The position numbers and the translations under genes are program-made. Below are positions 31,738 to 44,089 of a stretch of 64,000 nt of DNA, in pieces. Numbering within the stretch: the first letter of the stretch is position 1; each line of letters begins with the position of its first letter. The DNA is taken from assembly GCA_963920765.1 (NCBI GenBank), contig OY987245.1:7146727-7210726 (forward strand), read 5' to 3'. A model generated the notes under the pieces. It was not told the origin of the DNA and did no database searches. It saw only the letters and a list, made by a program, of their open reading frames with translations. Origin of the DNA: Ulota crispa. Taxonomy: Eukaryota; Streptophyta; Bryopsida; Orthotrichales; Orthotrichaceae.

Positions 31738-33889
31738 AGGACCAAGCCCTTTTTCTAGTGAAAACCACTGAAAACAGCCACATTCATTAGAAGAAATATG
31801 AGCCCTCCATAAGGCCCTAAGAACTTCATTTAAGCGGTCTTCTTAATTGTTTTAATTTTTACTTTGGGATAACAAAAATTCCTTACACTCTACTATGCCT
31901 TTGACGACAATCATGTCTCACATTGGCATGTCCAGTCTTCATTGGGTGTCACAATTACATGTACATATTACCATGGTCTTTTTTCTCTATATTAAAATCT
32001 TCAACCTAGTACTTGTAAGGGTAATATTTAGTTATGATAATGTATAGGGTGATTGCAAGAAACACTTGTACTATTTTTTGTCCCCTTCACCTCCCGCAAG
32101 TGCTTTTTGGCTTGTAACTTCTGCGCAGCAAATTCTTTTGAGTTGAAATTTCAGAGGAAGGTGTATGTCATAGTTACAAATCTTTTATAATTTTTGCGGT
32201 TTTTTTAAAATTATTTTACTATTTTTGAACAACCCCCAAATAGGTATCTACCTTGGCCATTTTGGAGGTTTTTAGTACTATTTTGGGTCCAAAGAATCTT
32301 TTCTAGGGCTATAAATCAAGGATGTTGTTTATGGAGCATGCTTACACGCACTTGTAGAAGGGTTTTGCAAAATTATAAATTCCATGGCATCAACATTGTC
32401 TCAAAGTGGGCATCCTGTCTCCCTTCATTGGCAAAATGCAAAGAAAATTCCTCAGCAAAGCAATTCTACCATGTGAATGTGTTTAATGGATTCTCAAATG
32501 GCCAATTTTTGTTTTATTTTTTTGAATAATTTTACAATTTTCTAAAAAGCAAGAAAGAAATTGGCTTTTTGTTGGTGATTTTGTTTTGTGCATAATTTTT
32601 AGAATAAAATTTTTCTAGGTCTGAATATTCACAAGTAGGCTATTTTAAGTGCTTTACAAATTTTCCATATTTTATTTTATTTAAAAAAACTATTCCAAAA
32701 GCTCATAGTACTACCTCATATTACCAGTACTAAAAGTGTTTGAGACAAAATTGTGAAGTGTTTCTTGCAACTACCCTACAATAGTAGGAGAATAATTTTA
32801 AAAATTGTGACATAGTACTAAAGTGCCATTTTCTATTCATAGTTTTTGTGATGCACAATAGGAAAGTCATAGAGGTAGAGACACTTCACACAAGTCTCAC
32901 ATGCTACTAATGTACCCAACCTAGGCTCAATAAATGTTAAGAGTGCCAATTCTTAAAGGCCTTGTGGAGGGTTCAAAATTTTGCTAATGCGGGGGAATGA
33001 GTAGAAATGTATGAAAACAAGTTTTTTTTTTTTAAATCCAAATATAGGATCTTGCCCTAGACTATGGGAGGTACTTGTGGGAAAAAAATCAACTCATTCT
33101 AGACGTAGAGGAGTGAGATATTGACATTTGAAGTGAAAAGAAAAGATTTTTTCCTTGTTGCCCAGAAATTTCAAAAGCCTTTGACTACTCCTAAATAATA
33201 AAAAATTGCTCTACACAAAGTTGAGGTTTATTTTTTCCATGTAGATGACCAAGTTAGGTAAGTGTGGGAGAATTTTCAAAAGAATTGGAGGTGTGGATCA
33301 TACTTTGTAAAATTTTGCAATGCCGTAAAGCCATGAAATTTGCATATACACTAGGCAAAGTTGGAGGGTTTATTTAAAATTCAAAGATCTGAATTACTTT
33401 GATCCAAATGGTGAAAAACAAGGAATCTTAGTCTAATACAACTTGGAAAAAGTAAAAGTAAAAAAGCAAATACACAAAGAGCTCAAAAAAGTAAAGCACC
33501 AAATTTTACAAGGGGCAAATGGAATGGAGGTTTGGGATTCCCATCCTTACCTGCAAACTAAAACTTCTCCCTCATCAATCAAAGTTGAATGATTCAAAAC
33601 TTCTCACATATATTGAAGTCTAAAGAACCACTTTTAGGTTTTTCTTTCAAAAAAATGCAATTTAAAAGAAATTTTTGAGCTGCCCGCCCTCCCCCATTTT
33701 TCAAAAATTCAATGCATAACTTCGTTAATAAATGTTGGAATAAAGACAAAATTAAATATCCACATAGATCTTTGAATTCGCCATTCTCTATAAAAGTTTT
33801 AAAAATCATACAAAGTAGTTTAATTGTAGGTACATGCTCAAAATTCCAGCTGTCCCATGCCCCCCAAAGGGACAATGGTCCTTTAGGGG
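31738..33889. mobile_element. Large TTAA-type element, interrupted
   Basis: Starts AGGACCAAGCCC after TTAA 31734-31737 (the preceding GGGG is the right end of a small element like 3444-3585). It ends GGTCCTTTAGGGG at 33889. The right part resembles the right arm of 16650-17268. It contains the insertion at 32047-32776. Confidence 0.45.
32047..32776. mobile_element. GGGTGATTGCAAGAA-family DNA transposon, second copy
   Basis: Ends GGGTGATTGCAAGAAACACTT and, on the opposite strand, GGGTAGTTGCAAGAAACACTT. Flanks TATA and TACA. 730 bp, closely matching the interior of 9272-10182. Non-coding. Confidence 0.8.
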
Positions 33890-34354
33890 TTCAAATTGTA
33901 CTCTTTTTTAGAAAACCTAGCTAGTTTTTTCCTTTTTTCAAGTTTCAACCGGTTTTTTCTTTTTTCTTGCAATTTCATGGCCTATTCCCATCCGCACGTC
34001 CATCTACAGATTTGTTAGCCACAAACACTGTTTGAAGCGGATGACCAAAAAATTCATTCTCATTGACAAGGAGCATTTCAAGAATGAATGCAAATAATAT
34101 AACACAAATAAAAACTAAAAGCAAAAAAAAGTTTAGAACCCAACCACTTGGAAGGTTCCACGTCATTACTATCACTTTTTGGAGTCATGCATGAAACCTT
34201 CCCATTTATTACTTATAATGGAAGAATAAGTCACTTTAAAGAACTTGATTTACTTACACATTCCAAATATGTCAAAAAGAATCATTTCAAACCCATGTTG
34301 GGTGATCTCAGGGAAGAAGACAAAAAGATTCTCACCCAAACACATCCAAAAGAC

Positions 34355-34500
34355 CGGGTCATTCCGGTCATTGCTCTCGAGCATCTCGGAGACCCCGGTC
34401 TACCGCAAGCATGCACCACGGCCGCGTGAAGCTTCTTTCCACCAACTCTTCCGCTGTCGGAGTCTCCGACAATAAAGACGGAGTCGATCTGCATTGAAGG
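34355..34500 (+). other. GC-rich conserved segment upstream of P450 copy 2
   Basis: Homologue of 4540-4710. From ATG at about 34409 a frame reads MHHGRVKLLSTNSSAVG and stops after 28 codons. Another frame stays open to about 34645 and includes LGWNLRNLHYGAEIL. I do not recognise either product. It may be the 5' exon, leader or promoter of the duplicated unit. Confidence 0.45.
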
Positions 34501-34832
34501 TACTTTGTCCGAAGGCGCCTGCACCTTGCCAGAGCTCGGCCTTGCCTCACAACTTGGGTGGAATTTGAGAAATCTGCACTACGGAGCTGAAATCCTCAAC
34601 TGCGTGCATGCCGGGAGTGTAATTGTTGACAATGGCATTCACCGTTGAGGCTCTCATTGTGGTAATTCACTCTCTTCGTCCTTCCCTTTTTGATCAAGTT
34701 TTCTCCAGCCTCCGATAAAGCAAATCTTCAGTCTGTTGTTTGATCGCCGGTTAATACTCACTTCGTTTGTACTTTGAAATGGCTGAAGATGCTTCTGGAT
34801 AGTGAACTTATAAGGGGAATACTGCTAGTCCT

Positions 34833-35033
34833 TTGGTGTACCATGTACATATTGTAGACGATCTGGCTTTTAGAACAGAACATCCCTTTTGCAGTTGTGA
34901 GAAACTCGTCTTTCTTTATAGTAAATTGCAACCAGAATATACTCTGAGGTTCAGCACGCATGGTGCTCAAGATCCTGAGTCAGTGCACTGTCTGAATTGG
35001 TACCTCTCATCTCAGACGCGCGCAAGGTGGTGA
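34833..35033 (+). other. Unidentified open frame, possible gene fragment
   Basis: A 66-codon frame (…HPFCSCEKLVFLYSKLQPEY…) without an ATG at its start and with no family I recognise. Lies between the GC-rich segment and P450 copy 2. Could be chance or a remnant exon. Confidence 0.2.
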
Positions 35034-35370
35034 TCCAGAAAAACAAAGGGAATCTAGACAATATTCTATAAGGGTAGTGGGATCAAGTATACTTCAGGAC
35101 GAAGGAGAGCCAAACCAGCCAACATCTATAGTTCTTTAGTGTTCATCGATTTTTCACTTTGGGGTCATTTAGTGTACTTTCACTTGGACTAGAGCTCTTG
35201 AAACATAGTATTCTCGAATCGTCATTCCAGGAAAATGGATCGACATGCTAGCTAGCTGGTTGTACACTAGCCACCAACTCTTCTAGGAGATTGGTGTCTA
35301 CGAAGGTGGTTCTTCAAGAATGTGGAATGAAGGGAGTATCAGAACTGCAGTTTCAAACACTAGCAGGGGT

Positions 35371-35630
35371 TAGACAAGCGATATTCGTTAATTTGGAAAT
35401 ACATCTGATATTGGGACTTCTGATTTCTTCATTTCTAAGATTTTTTTAGGTGATTTGGCGTGAGTTTTATGATGATTATTTGAAGACCTTACATCAATGA
35501 TGAAGTATCTTGATGGAATATCAGGAAATTCACTATAATTCACAAAATGATTCTCACACCTGCAAAATTTAATATCCTCAAAATCTGTTTTGGGAAAGTT
35601 AGTGTTTTTCCCAAATTAACAAATAGTGTC
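35371..35630. mobile_element. AACA-family MITE abutting P450 copy 2
   Basis: Left end 'gatattcgttaatttgg', right end 'cccaaattaacaaatagtgt', about 260 bp. It ends directly before the stop codon (TGA 35631-35633) that closes the P450 frame on the 5' side. Same position as in copy 1. Confidence 0.55.
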
Positions 35631-35633
35631 TGA

Positions 35634-38600
35634 TTGCGTTTGAGGAAAGAAGAGCTAGAAGAATTACAATTTGTGGAGCATGGTTTGATTGATGACATCG
35701 GGCTTGCAAATTGGTGCGTGCAGGTAGTGGCAGTAGCATTACTGGTGATTCAAGTGAGCAGGCTGCTATGGAGACAATCCAAGTTGAACATGCCGCCAGG
35801 ACCAAGAGCGTGGCCCATCGTGGGGTCGTTACACCTGTTGGGCATGCAACCCCATCGGAACCTGCAAAAATTGGCCCAGAAGCACGGGCCAGTGATGTCG
35901 GTGTGGTTTGGGCAGCGCCTCTACATCGTGGCCACCTCACCTGAGGCTGCCAAAGAGTTTCTCAAGATCCAAGATGCCAACTTCTCTTCACGTCCGCCGC
36001 TCCAATTTGGCGAGCTTGTACTCCCTGGAGGTACGTGCTTAGTACTACTACCCTTCTTTGTGCCTCAAGAACGCTGCCTCCAATTCCTATAGACAAGATT
36101 TAGGATGAAAGTGTTTTATCTAGTGGAGTTGTTACAGTGGAGCTGTTACAGTGCAGCGGATGGTCAGTAGGTGTTAATGCCATGTCGACACCCATTCCCA
36201 TCAAAACTGAAGAACAAGATTTGGGATCATCTTCCAAAGTGATCCCAAATCTTGTCCAATGAACAAAACACTTCCTTTGTTATTATTATAGTCATTTTTT
36301 CACCTTATCTCCATCGGATGTCTAGTTCCTAATCTGAAACCTTCCATTAGAAGGACATACTCAATGATGAAAAGGCAATATCCCACCAAATGAAGGCAAA
36401 CAAAACATTGGACAAATCATTTTGTGTCCACTAGTTTGTCCACTTCATGTCTGAACCGGGCCTGAAGAGAATTGCGCTCATTAGGGGCAAATCTAGCTAT
36501 GACAATATATATCTTCCGGAATTTGTACTGATTCTAATAATCCTTGATACGAGTTCTACTTTTACATGATTCAAAGTGGGTAATGAAAGTAGACACCGGA
36601 AAAGTATTGAACATGCGTCTTGGTTTTAATTCCAAGGCATCATTAATATTGATAATCATTAAAACTGCTAAATTCTAGTCAAAATTTCTTAGTTTTAAGA
36701 TGAGTGTGTACTCGCCGCTATGGTTTGGCGATTTTTCACCGCAGACTTGGTGCTTCAAGACATCACGCCTGTGACTCGGCACCTCCGAAAAATCCTGGTG
36801 GCAGAGCTAATGTCCGGCAAGCGCTTGGACTCGTCTCGCCACATTCGAAGCGACGAAATGGCCTTCACGTTGCAGAGACTGTTCCGAGAGGCACCTGCTC
36901 TGACCCAACTCAAGCCGCACCTGCACATCATGTCTTCCAACGTGATATCACGCTTGGTCCTCAACAGACGGTTTTTAGGCGAGGAGGAGGACCACAATTC
37001 AACCCAAATGATCCAGGTTCAGTACTAGCCATGGTTCTTGTGTTCCTTCTTTTCCAAAGTTTGCAAAACTTGCAACATGCTATTCATTAAACTGGGAAAA
37101 ATGTAGGTACCATTTTGTATTCCACCTGAAACCCAAAAAGTTACTTTAAGCGAGATTCAAAGGTATCAAATTGAGTCTGAGCCATTAAGATTTTTTCCCT
37201 CGCAAATTCCTCTTCTCAAGTGAGGGCACGTGTACCCAAAAAAAATGTTGTGAGCTAGAATTTAGGTGATCACCTAAATTCTTGAAAGTCCCAAAATATA
37301 TTGTTTTTCTCAATTTAACAAATAACATGTTTTGCTCAAATATCAGCTAATGTGGAATGACAACCTTGATTATTTGATTTTACATTAGGGAGTAGGAGGC
37401 TCTAATTTGGAGCATGCCCTAAAACAAAGCATCTCCTCAAATGTACATGGTTTGTACATGTTGTTTTTCACAACCCTTCAACAATGTTCTTACTATGTAC
37501 ATTTGAGGAGGTGGTCAGATTTAGAGCCCTATGGCCTTTCCACTTCAAAATTTCATATCTAATTCCAAAAAAATTCAAAAAACGTGTAACAACTTGGGTT
37601 AGATGCCAATTCTTCTTGTTTTTCAAGGAAAATTTACTAAGAAATATTTCAAGAAGTTTCCCCTCCCCAATATTTAGTTTCAGCCCTTAGATGCTCCATT
37701 CATGAGCCTCCTACCTTAGTCACCCCTTCTTCACCACATTCTCAATCTTCAAAGAATGGGGTTGTGAGTATAGTGTCAGTCTCTACTTGATTTTTGAAGA
37801 TCCCAATTTTGAAGGTTGAGAAGTTTTTCTTGTGAAAAAAATCCTTACACATCAGTTTTTACTCACTCGTCTTATTTTCACCTTTGTTGGTTTTTGTTTA
37901 TCGTCATTTTTTTTGTTTTTAACAAAAAAAAATTGCCTATTTCTAGAAGTTGCTAATTTTGCTTCCACAATAGCAACCTCTTACTTTAACCATTCTCTCA
38001 TCTCCATCCTTCACCACCAATAAAATAGGAGTTACACCTTCTTCCATGGAGAAGTGCTCCCATTGGCTTCTATTTCCAATTCACTACTTCTCATTCTTCA
38101 CGGAAACTTCATCATTAGAGGCGTGATTACTCCTATAAATCCCATATTCAATCAATATGAAGTTGTTAGTTATATATGGAGTGTATTAGGACTTTGTGTT
38201 GGCCAAGATACACTCCATATATAACTGACAACTCCATATTGATCAAATATGGGGTTTATCGTTTTACCCCTATTGTTATTATAATAGTGAAATTGCATTA
38301 CAAACATATGTGTTTAGGTACTTGAATGGAACTCATATAGAGAGATTGATAGTCCAAAATTATAGAGAGATGGATAGTCCAAGTTTTGTATGATAATATG
38401 GTTCTAACCCCTAAACCACAAAAGTTTGTTCAACAGTCAATTGAAAGTTTGGGTAGGTTCCTAAAAAGTCAATTTTTGGTAGATGTTTCTAAAATTTGGA
38501 GACGAGGTGCACACAATGAATATCTTTGTGTGAAAAAAAAAACTAAAATAGGATGCTTGAGTAAAAAGTCATGCTACCCAAAAGAATTTGGGCACCTTAG

Positions 38601-41600
38601 GCAAATTGGGCAGCCATCTTTGGAGAATCTTATGCTAAAACTCCCATAAACTTTTGAAACTTGGCATGTATGTATCTAATAAAATATGTTACACAATTGT
38701 CAAGAAAAAAAAATTTGAGCTCTCACATCACACTCTAAGAGGAGTCAAACTTAGTTAACTATGTTTAGGCAATTTCAAAAATATGTATTTTCTTCTATTT
38801 TCAGGCCCTATTATCTTTCAATGTATAAACCTAATGCTCCAAAATTTTTTTTGTATATTCCTGATGTTTTTCTTTGACTTTTTACCATTCAAATTTTGAA
38901 TAAAAAGACTTTTCTACCTCACAAGAAATCATGAAAAAATGACAAGTGTATTGCCAATTCACTAAACCTCCTTGCATTGCATGGTGATTCAAAATAAGCT
39001 AGATTCTATATTTGCTTTTGAATTCTTTTGTGAGTGAATGTAACATCAGACACTTGTGAATGGTCAAAAATCTTATTTTTGTGTAGAGAAAAAATTATCC
39101 TTTAGGAGAGCTTGAAGTTTGCTGACCTTATTTTGCAAGAATGAAAAGAAATTGTTTTTCTCACTTCAAACATTATAACCTTACAATCTACACTATCAAA
39201 TGGGCTGAAATTTTTTTTCACACATTGTCTTACTTATATATTGCATGTTTGTACAATTGAGACTGAAAAAAAGTTTTTATTTTGAATTTTAAACAAATCA
39301 TCAAAAAATGGCAGTTTTGGTCTTATTTTTCTCTGCCAACACCAGTCAGGTTATACGGGTTTATGTGGAAACAATGTCAACCCAAGCTTGTATTGTGACT
39401 CAACTAATTCCGCTTAGTTCTTTTAGTGGAATCTTCTTTCTTGCAGATGTTTTCTATAATTGAGAATTTGAAATAAGCTTAGTAGAGAATCAGATTGAGA
39501 TTCTGTTAACGTTGACTTTGACATGTAAACTTAATAGCCAACAATATAATATGAAAGATGACTTATGTCACATTAAAAATTCCACAACGTGATTTTAAAA
39601 ATTCCACAACATGATTTGTATTGCAAAATTGTAAAGTTACATAAATCCATCTTGGTCAATAGGCCACGACATGAATCTAATATTTAGTAGATTTCACATG
39701 AGACACTTTGTCTTGAAAGTTTGTAAAGAAGTTTTTGGTGACAATCTTTGACTTTTGTGTAATTTTGTATAGTCTCAAAAACAAAGTTAGGAAGTGGTTG
39801 AAAGTTTCTGACCATATACCCAATGAATCCAATGAATGTTTGTCCAAACAATACTCTTTCAAATGGTATCCATGGTATCTAGAAAGAACAAAATACAAGG
39901 AGGGTGAGATTGTTGTGATTGTCATGTAACTTCACAAATAAGCATAGATTGTTCAACAATAATGGTGAAGCTTTGTTACTTTTTAAACCATGTTTTGAGG
40001 GCCATCTTTCATATTGCTTTGGAATTGGAGAATGACAAAGACAACAAAAGAGATACAAAAGCCATGCTTGGAAGTGTGTTGAAAACAACAATATTGGAAA
40101 CTAGAAATGGTTTTCCAACAAGTTTCTTGCAAGAAGCATCAAGTTTTTTGGGCATATGAGTTTTCTGCCAATTGTGGTCACTTGTGCAACATGAAAACTT
40201 GCCCAGCTCTTGATTCCTCCATTTGGTTAAAAGGCTTATCTAGTTTTGTTTTGCTTCCTTGTTGGTGTAGGAATTTGTGGAGATTATAGCAGAAATGACG
40301 GCATGCTTCAGCGTGGTTGACCTTGGCGACTTTTTCAACTTGCCAAAGTGGTTTGACCCTCAAGGGATGCGCAAGATATTCAAGGGACTACACGGTCGTA
40401 TGAGTCAATTTTACGGGAAGATAATTGATGAGCATCTTGAGGAGCGGCGAAGGAAGCCCATCAAGGACGATGAGCAAAAGATGCTCCTTGATCTTTTACT
40501 TGAGCAACAGCAAAACCTGCAGGCCAAAGTTACTAAAGAAAACGTCCAAGGCATCATTTGGGTATAAATCTGCATACCCTAAAGCCCAAACCAAACAAAT
40601 TTGCTTCTCTTTAGTTGTTTCTTAACCAAAACATATTTGTTATGAAATTGATGTCAAGAAACACTTTGTTTTTGTAAACCACCACCGCAAGGATGTTTCC
40701 AATTCATATTTTGGGAGGATTCTTTTGTAGAATTTGGGTTTTTGGAGAGCTTGCATAGTCAAGGTAGTTTACATCAAGTCAAGTAATTTTTGATGAAGAT
40801 AACACCGTGTGGAAAATGGGCTACCACGTTTTGTTTTGCTATTTGCATCATCCCATTTTTTCTTGCAATGCTCTCTAACTTCATCAAAAATTGCAGACCA
40901 TGTACGTATTGGTAAAGAAAACTGAGAATAATATGCAAATAGAAGTTGAGATGTGATAGAACTCTAGAATTCAAAACCCCTGATTGTTAGATTGCTTTGA
41001 AAGAAATCCTGCCTTCAAAGGCGCCAAATGGTTAAGTTGCCGTTGTAATGGGTTGATTTTTATCTTGGACTAGGATTTGTTGGCCGCAGGGACGGCCACG
41101 ACAACAGATACGATAGAGTGGGCAATATCAGAGGTGCTTCACAATCCAACAGTGGCCAGCAATGCAAGATCAGAGCTCGATCGCATCGTGGGCCGCAATC
41201 GCGTAGTGCAAGAATCTGACATTCCAAACCTCAAGTACATGCAAGCGATTGTCAAGGAGACATTGCGCAAGCACCCGCCAGTGCCATTGCTCCTTCCTCA
41301 CCAAAATCAAACCGCCACCATGGCCTTTGGCTACGACATCCCTGCGCACACGCGATTATTGGTGAATGTGTGGGCCATCGGACAAAGCTGGGAGAAACCA
41401 TCACAATTCACCCCGGAGAGATTCTTGGAGGGAGCTATGACTGCCGCCACAACATTCCAAGGCCAACACTATGAGTTTCTTCCATTTGGGTCTGGGCGGC
41501 GCATGTGTCCAGGCATGGGGCTGGGTATTGCGGAGGTGCATTTGCAAGTGGCAAGCTTGCTGCACGCTTTTGAGTGGGTGGCAGAGGGGTTAAATATGAC

Positions 41601-41691
41601 AGAGGCACCTCTAGCCGCGACTCTGCCAAAACGCAACCCCTTGATTGCCGCCTTGACTCCGCGGTTGCCACTCCATTGCTACGAAGGCTAG
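35634..41691 (+). CDS. Cytochrome P450 (CYP71 clan, A-type), copy 2
   Basis: Predicted exons 35634-36030, 36745-37016, 40271-40561 and 41074-41691 join in frame (phases 1, 0, 0) to about 525 codons, normal for an ER-anchored plant P450 monooxygenase. Seen: membrane anchor about residues 29-45, hinge PPGPR 54-58, ELMSGKRLD in the C-helix region, K-helix ETLR 382-385, PERF 434-437, and haem loop FGSGRRMCPG with the Cys ligand at about 465. Odd: the I-helix motif reads AGTATT (about 325-330), lacking the usual acidic residue of AG-x-D/E-T. There is also no ATG before residue 53; the frame begins with TTG just after a TGA and a MITE end, so a start could lie in an unseen upstream exon, or the gene may be dead. 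Substrate unknown. Copy 1 is about 29 kb upstream. Confidence 0.8.
37074..37331. mobile_element. AACA-family MITE, TTGC target duplication proven
   Basis: Ends AACATGCTATTCATTAAA and AACATGTTATTTGTTAAA (opposite strand), flanked by TTGC at 37070-37073 and 37332-37335. The same intron in P450 copy 1 reads 'ctacTTGCtcaatcatgg' near 8535, with a single TTGC and no insertion. Confidence 0.9.
37388..37716. mobile_element. AGGTAG-family MITE in intron 2 of P450 copy 2
   Basis: Ends GGGAGTAGGAGGCTC and GAGCCTCCTACCT, with TA at 37386-37387 and 37717-37718. Close relative of 12384-12708. At the same point copy 1 has TACAGGTA (9139-9146). Confidence 0.82.
38136..38258. mobile_element. Foldback MITE
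   Basis: Two 50-bp inverted arms (TAAATCCCATATT... and ...AATATGGGGTTTA) around a short loop, with 'gttatatatggagtgta' facing 'tacactccatatataac'. Absent from the aligned intron of copy 1. TSD unclear. Confidence 0.75.
38408..39359. mobile_element. piggyBac-like TTAA element with empty site in copy 1
   Basis: A 952-bp insertion starting CCCCTAAACCAC and ending TTATACGGG, flanked by CTAA and TTTA (each one change from TTAA). The aligned intron of P450 copy 1 has intact 'ggttTTAAtgagg' at 10858-10861. Non-coding. Confidence 0.7.
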
Positions 41692-41881
41692 CTCCTCTCA
41701 TGTTTAAACCCTAAAACGCCTCCCAATCTTGCATTACATGCTTGCACTCTTTAGTGGAAGATCAGCTTTTTTGCATTCAAAATGTGAAAAGAGACAGATT
41801 CTTACCAAGTTGTCATTCTCACACATTTTGTTGTTGGCAATGAATAGATATTGTACACTAAATATTGCGCTTAGGTAGTTA

Positions 41882-42118
41882 GGTTGCCCTACACTAGTTT
41901 CTTGACATTTCACACTATATAAATATTTATTGCTGCTATAGTAATTTTCATCAAAAATCACTACAATAAATAGTTTTTAAGGGGCATGTCAACAACAATG
42001 AAGTTGCAAAAAGACAAACTACAAACTTCCAAGTCATAAATCATGTGTTAGAGAGTTGCATGCGCCTCCAAGTAGCATAGTAATGAGTCATGAGGTAATT
42101 TACTAGGATAAGGCAACC
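41882..42118. mobile_element. GGTTGCC-family MITE 3' of P450 copy 2
   Basis: Ends GGTTGCCCTA and TAAGGCAACC, TA on both sides (41880-41881 and 42119-42120). It lies in a stretch that is absent from the copy 1 flank near 30510. Confidence 0.65.
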
Positions 42119-42361
42119 TAAATGCAGAATTCAATGTAGATTGTCAACCTTGACCCACTATGTTCTTACCACCCTCATCTCACTATTGATTCTTATTGTG
42201 ATTTTTATACTTAGCTCAAGTTGTTGAAAGCATTGCTAAACGTACTCAATAATTCAAGTTTAATACAATGTTGTTCACAGTGAATGTAGCTATAAAATAA
42301 TTTGGGTAGAATTTTTGTAGATTTAGTTAGATTTCTAAACGTTGTGCATCCCTTTGCTTTA

Positions 42362-43040
42362 ATGTAGAAGCACCTTAATATGACCCCATTTAATTTGCAA
42401 CATCTCGAAAGAATGCATAACTAGACACGATAGACACCCAAATCAGACATGCAGGTTAACTTAAGTTGTTACCATAACTGAGTATAGGAACACAAATTAT
42501 GTAGGTGGCAAAGAAGCTATGTATGTGGCATGATCTTTTTGATGTTGCTATTTTGTTTTTATATGAGCATTTCAATGAAGGTTTAGTATTGACAATAGGT
42601 CAATCTAGGGAGTTACCTTTAACAATTTGTAGTTTATTTGTACAATCTCAAAAAAATCCAATAAACACCATATTCATTAAATTGGGAAAAATAGTACATT
42701 TTGGGACTTTTTGAGGTTTTAGTTAATCCCCTAAAACCGTGTTTGCAGCATTTTTTGGGTACACGTGCCCTCACCTGAGAGGAGGAATTTGAGAGGGAAA
42801 AAATCTTAGTGGGTCAAACCAAATCTGATAGCTTCAAATTTGGTTTAAGTTAACCCTTTGGGTTTAAAGTGAAGTTCAATTTGGGAATTACGTTTTCCCA
42901 ATTTAATGAATACGGTGTTATTAACAAATTTTCAGCAATCTTTGTTGGTTTCCTAACCCTCCTACAATCTCAGAATTTCAATGCACACTCCCAGTGAATT
43001 GATTTAACAATTTAAGTGCCACATTAAGGTGCTTCTACCT
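42362..43040. mobile_element. AGGTAG-family element containing an AACA MITE
   Basis: Right end reads AGGTAGAAGCACCTTAATG on the opposite strand; left end ATGTAGAAGCACCTTAATA. TA at 42360-42361 and 43041-43042. The copy 1 flank has the uninserted 'gttgttaaacatgac' near 30733. Confidence 0.75.
42664..42919. mobile_element. AACA-family MITE nested in the preceding element
   Basis: Ends AACACCATATTCATTAAA and AACACCGTATTCATTAAA (opposite strand). Flanks AATA and ATTA, a one-mismatch 4-bp duplication. 256 bp. Confidence 0.75.
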
Positions 43041-43103
43041 TACATGACTCCAATACTTCACACACAATCTGCAAAACCCCTCCCAAGCAAATGGTAACTT
43101 GTA

Positions 43104-43499
43104 AAGTAGCAGCATCCATAAGTGTTGCGTCCTCATGTCCGTCACTTGACAGTGGTAGGGCTAATCAATAAAAAAACAATTGGTTGTCGGTGATTGAGTG
43201 ATGGTTATGAGTGATGAAATGATGGTTGTGGGTGACTAACATGAGGTTTTGAGTACCCATCTCACTATTTAAGAACCAACAAGCCTTGTTTTTAGCATCT
43301 CTTACACATGATTCCTACAATTTCAATGATTTTGGACTTTGAAAATCTTTGTGAACAAATGCTTGCAGTTGGAACCTTGAAATTGATGCCAATATTTTTG
43401 GTTTCCTAACTTACTAACTTACAATATTTTTTTCAAAGTGAGTCAATTATTTTACCTACTCCAAAATCCTTATTTCCACGCTTATGGGTGCGCCTACCT
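43104..43499. mobile_element. AGGTAG-family MITE, TA empty site known
   Basis: TA flanks (43102-43103 and 43500-43501), ends AAGTAGCAGCATCCATAAG and CTTATGGGTGCGCCTACCT. The duplicated flank of copy 1 has 'aacttgTAagtaaac' at 30840 without it. Related to 14854-15166 and to the 4.9-6.0 kb palindrome arms. Confidence 0.85.
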
Positions 43500-43755
43500 T
43501 AAGTAAATTCAAATTGCCCAAATTCTTTGAGGTACTGATACTCTTGGATCTTTTCTTGCTGTACTAAGAGCATCATCAATGTGGGACAGTGGATGGGCCT
43601 CCAACAACACTTTCGCTCATGGGAGCCAACTTTTTGAGAGTTGAGGTAATTTTAGGACTCCCATAGTCCCATTGGTACCACACGAACACGGCAATGTGAA
43701 ATCTGCCTTGTCAAAATAATGTTTTTGCATTGCAAATTTGTTTGTTTCCAATATA

Positions 43756-44089
43756 GTGGTGCCTTGTTAGGATGAACCTATCCGGACATAAAAACTTTTT
43801 TCTTAGGGTAGTATTCATAGTAGCAGTTGCTCATAGTAATGGTAGTGACGGCGCAAAGGGTACATGGGACAACGCGAGCAAAATGACAAAGGCAAATTTT
43901 TCACTTCTGTAGACACGTTTGGTTTGGAAACTAGCCACCTGGGCATTCATGTAAAAGGTGCATTTTTCTTATGGAAACACTTTTTATTACTCAAGCAGAG
44001 AACACTTGTTCCTACCCCAACTGAGACAGGGAGAGTCATATTAGGCAAGCCTTTCTCTTACAAGGGTTAATCCTAACAAGGCACCACTG
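43756..44089. mobile_element. pogo/Tc1-mariner-like MITE
   Basis: About 24-bp inverted ends: GTGGTGCCTTGTTAGGAT on the left, CAGTGGTGCCTTGTTAGGAT on the right (opposite strand), with TA at 43754-43755 and 44090-44091. Absent from the duplicated flank near 31080. A 68-codon frame inside has no recognisable motif. Confidence 0.8.

Noticed and set aside
43864-44070. 68-codon frame inside the pogo-like MITE
   Set aside because: Lies wholly within a non-autonomous element, short and without transposase motifs.
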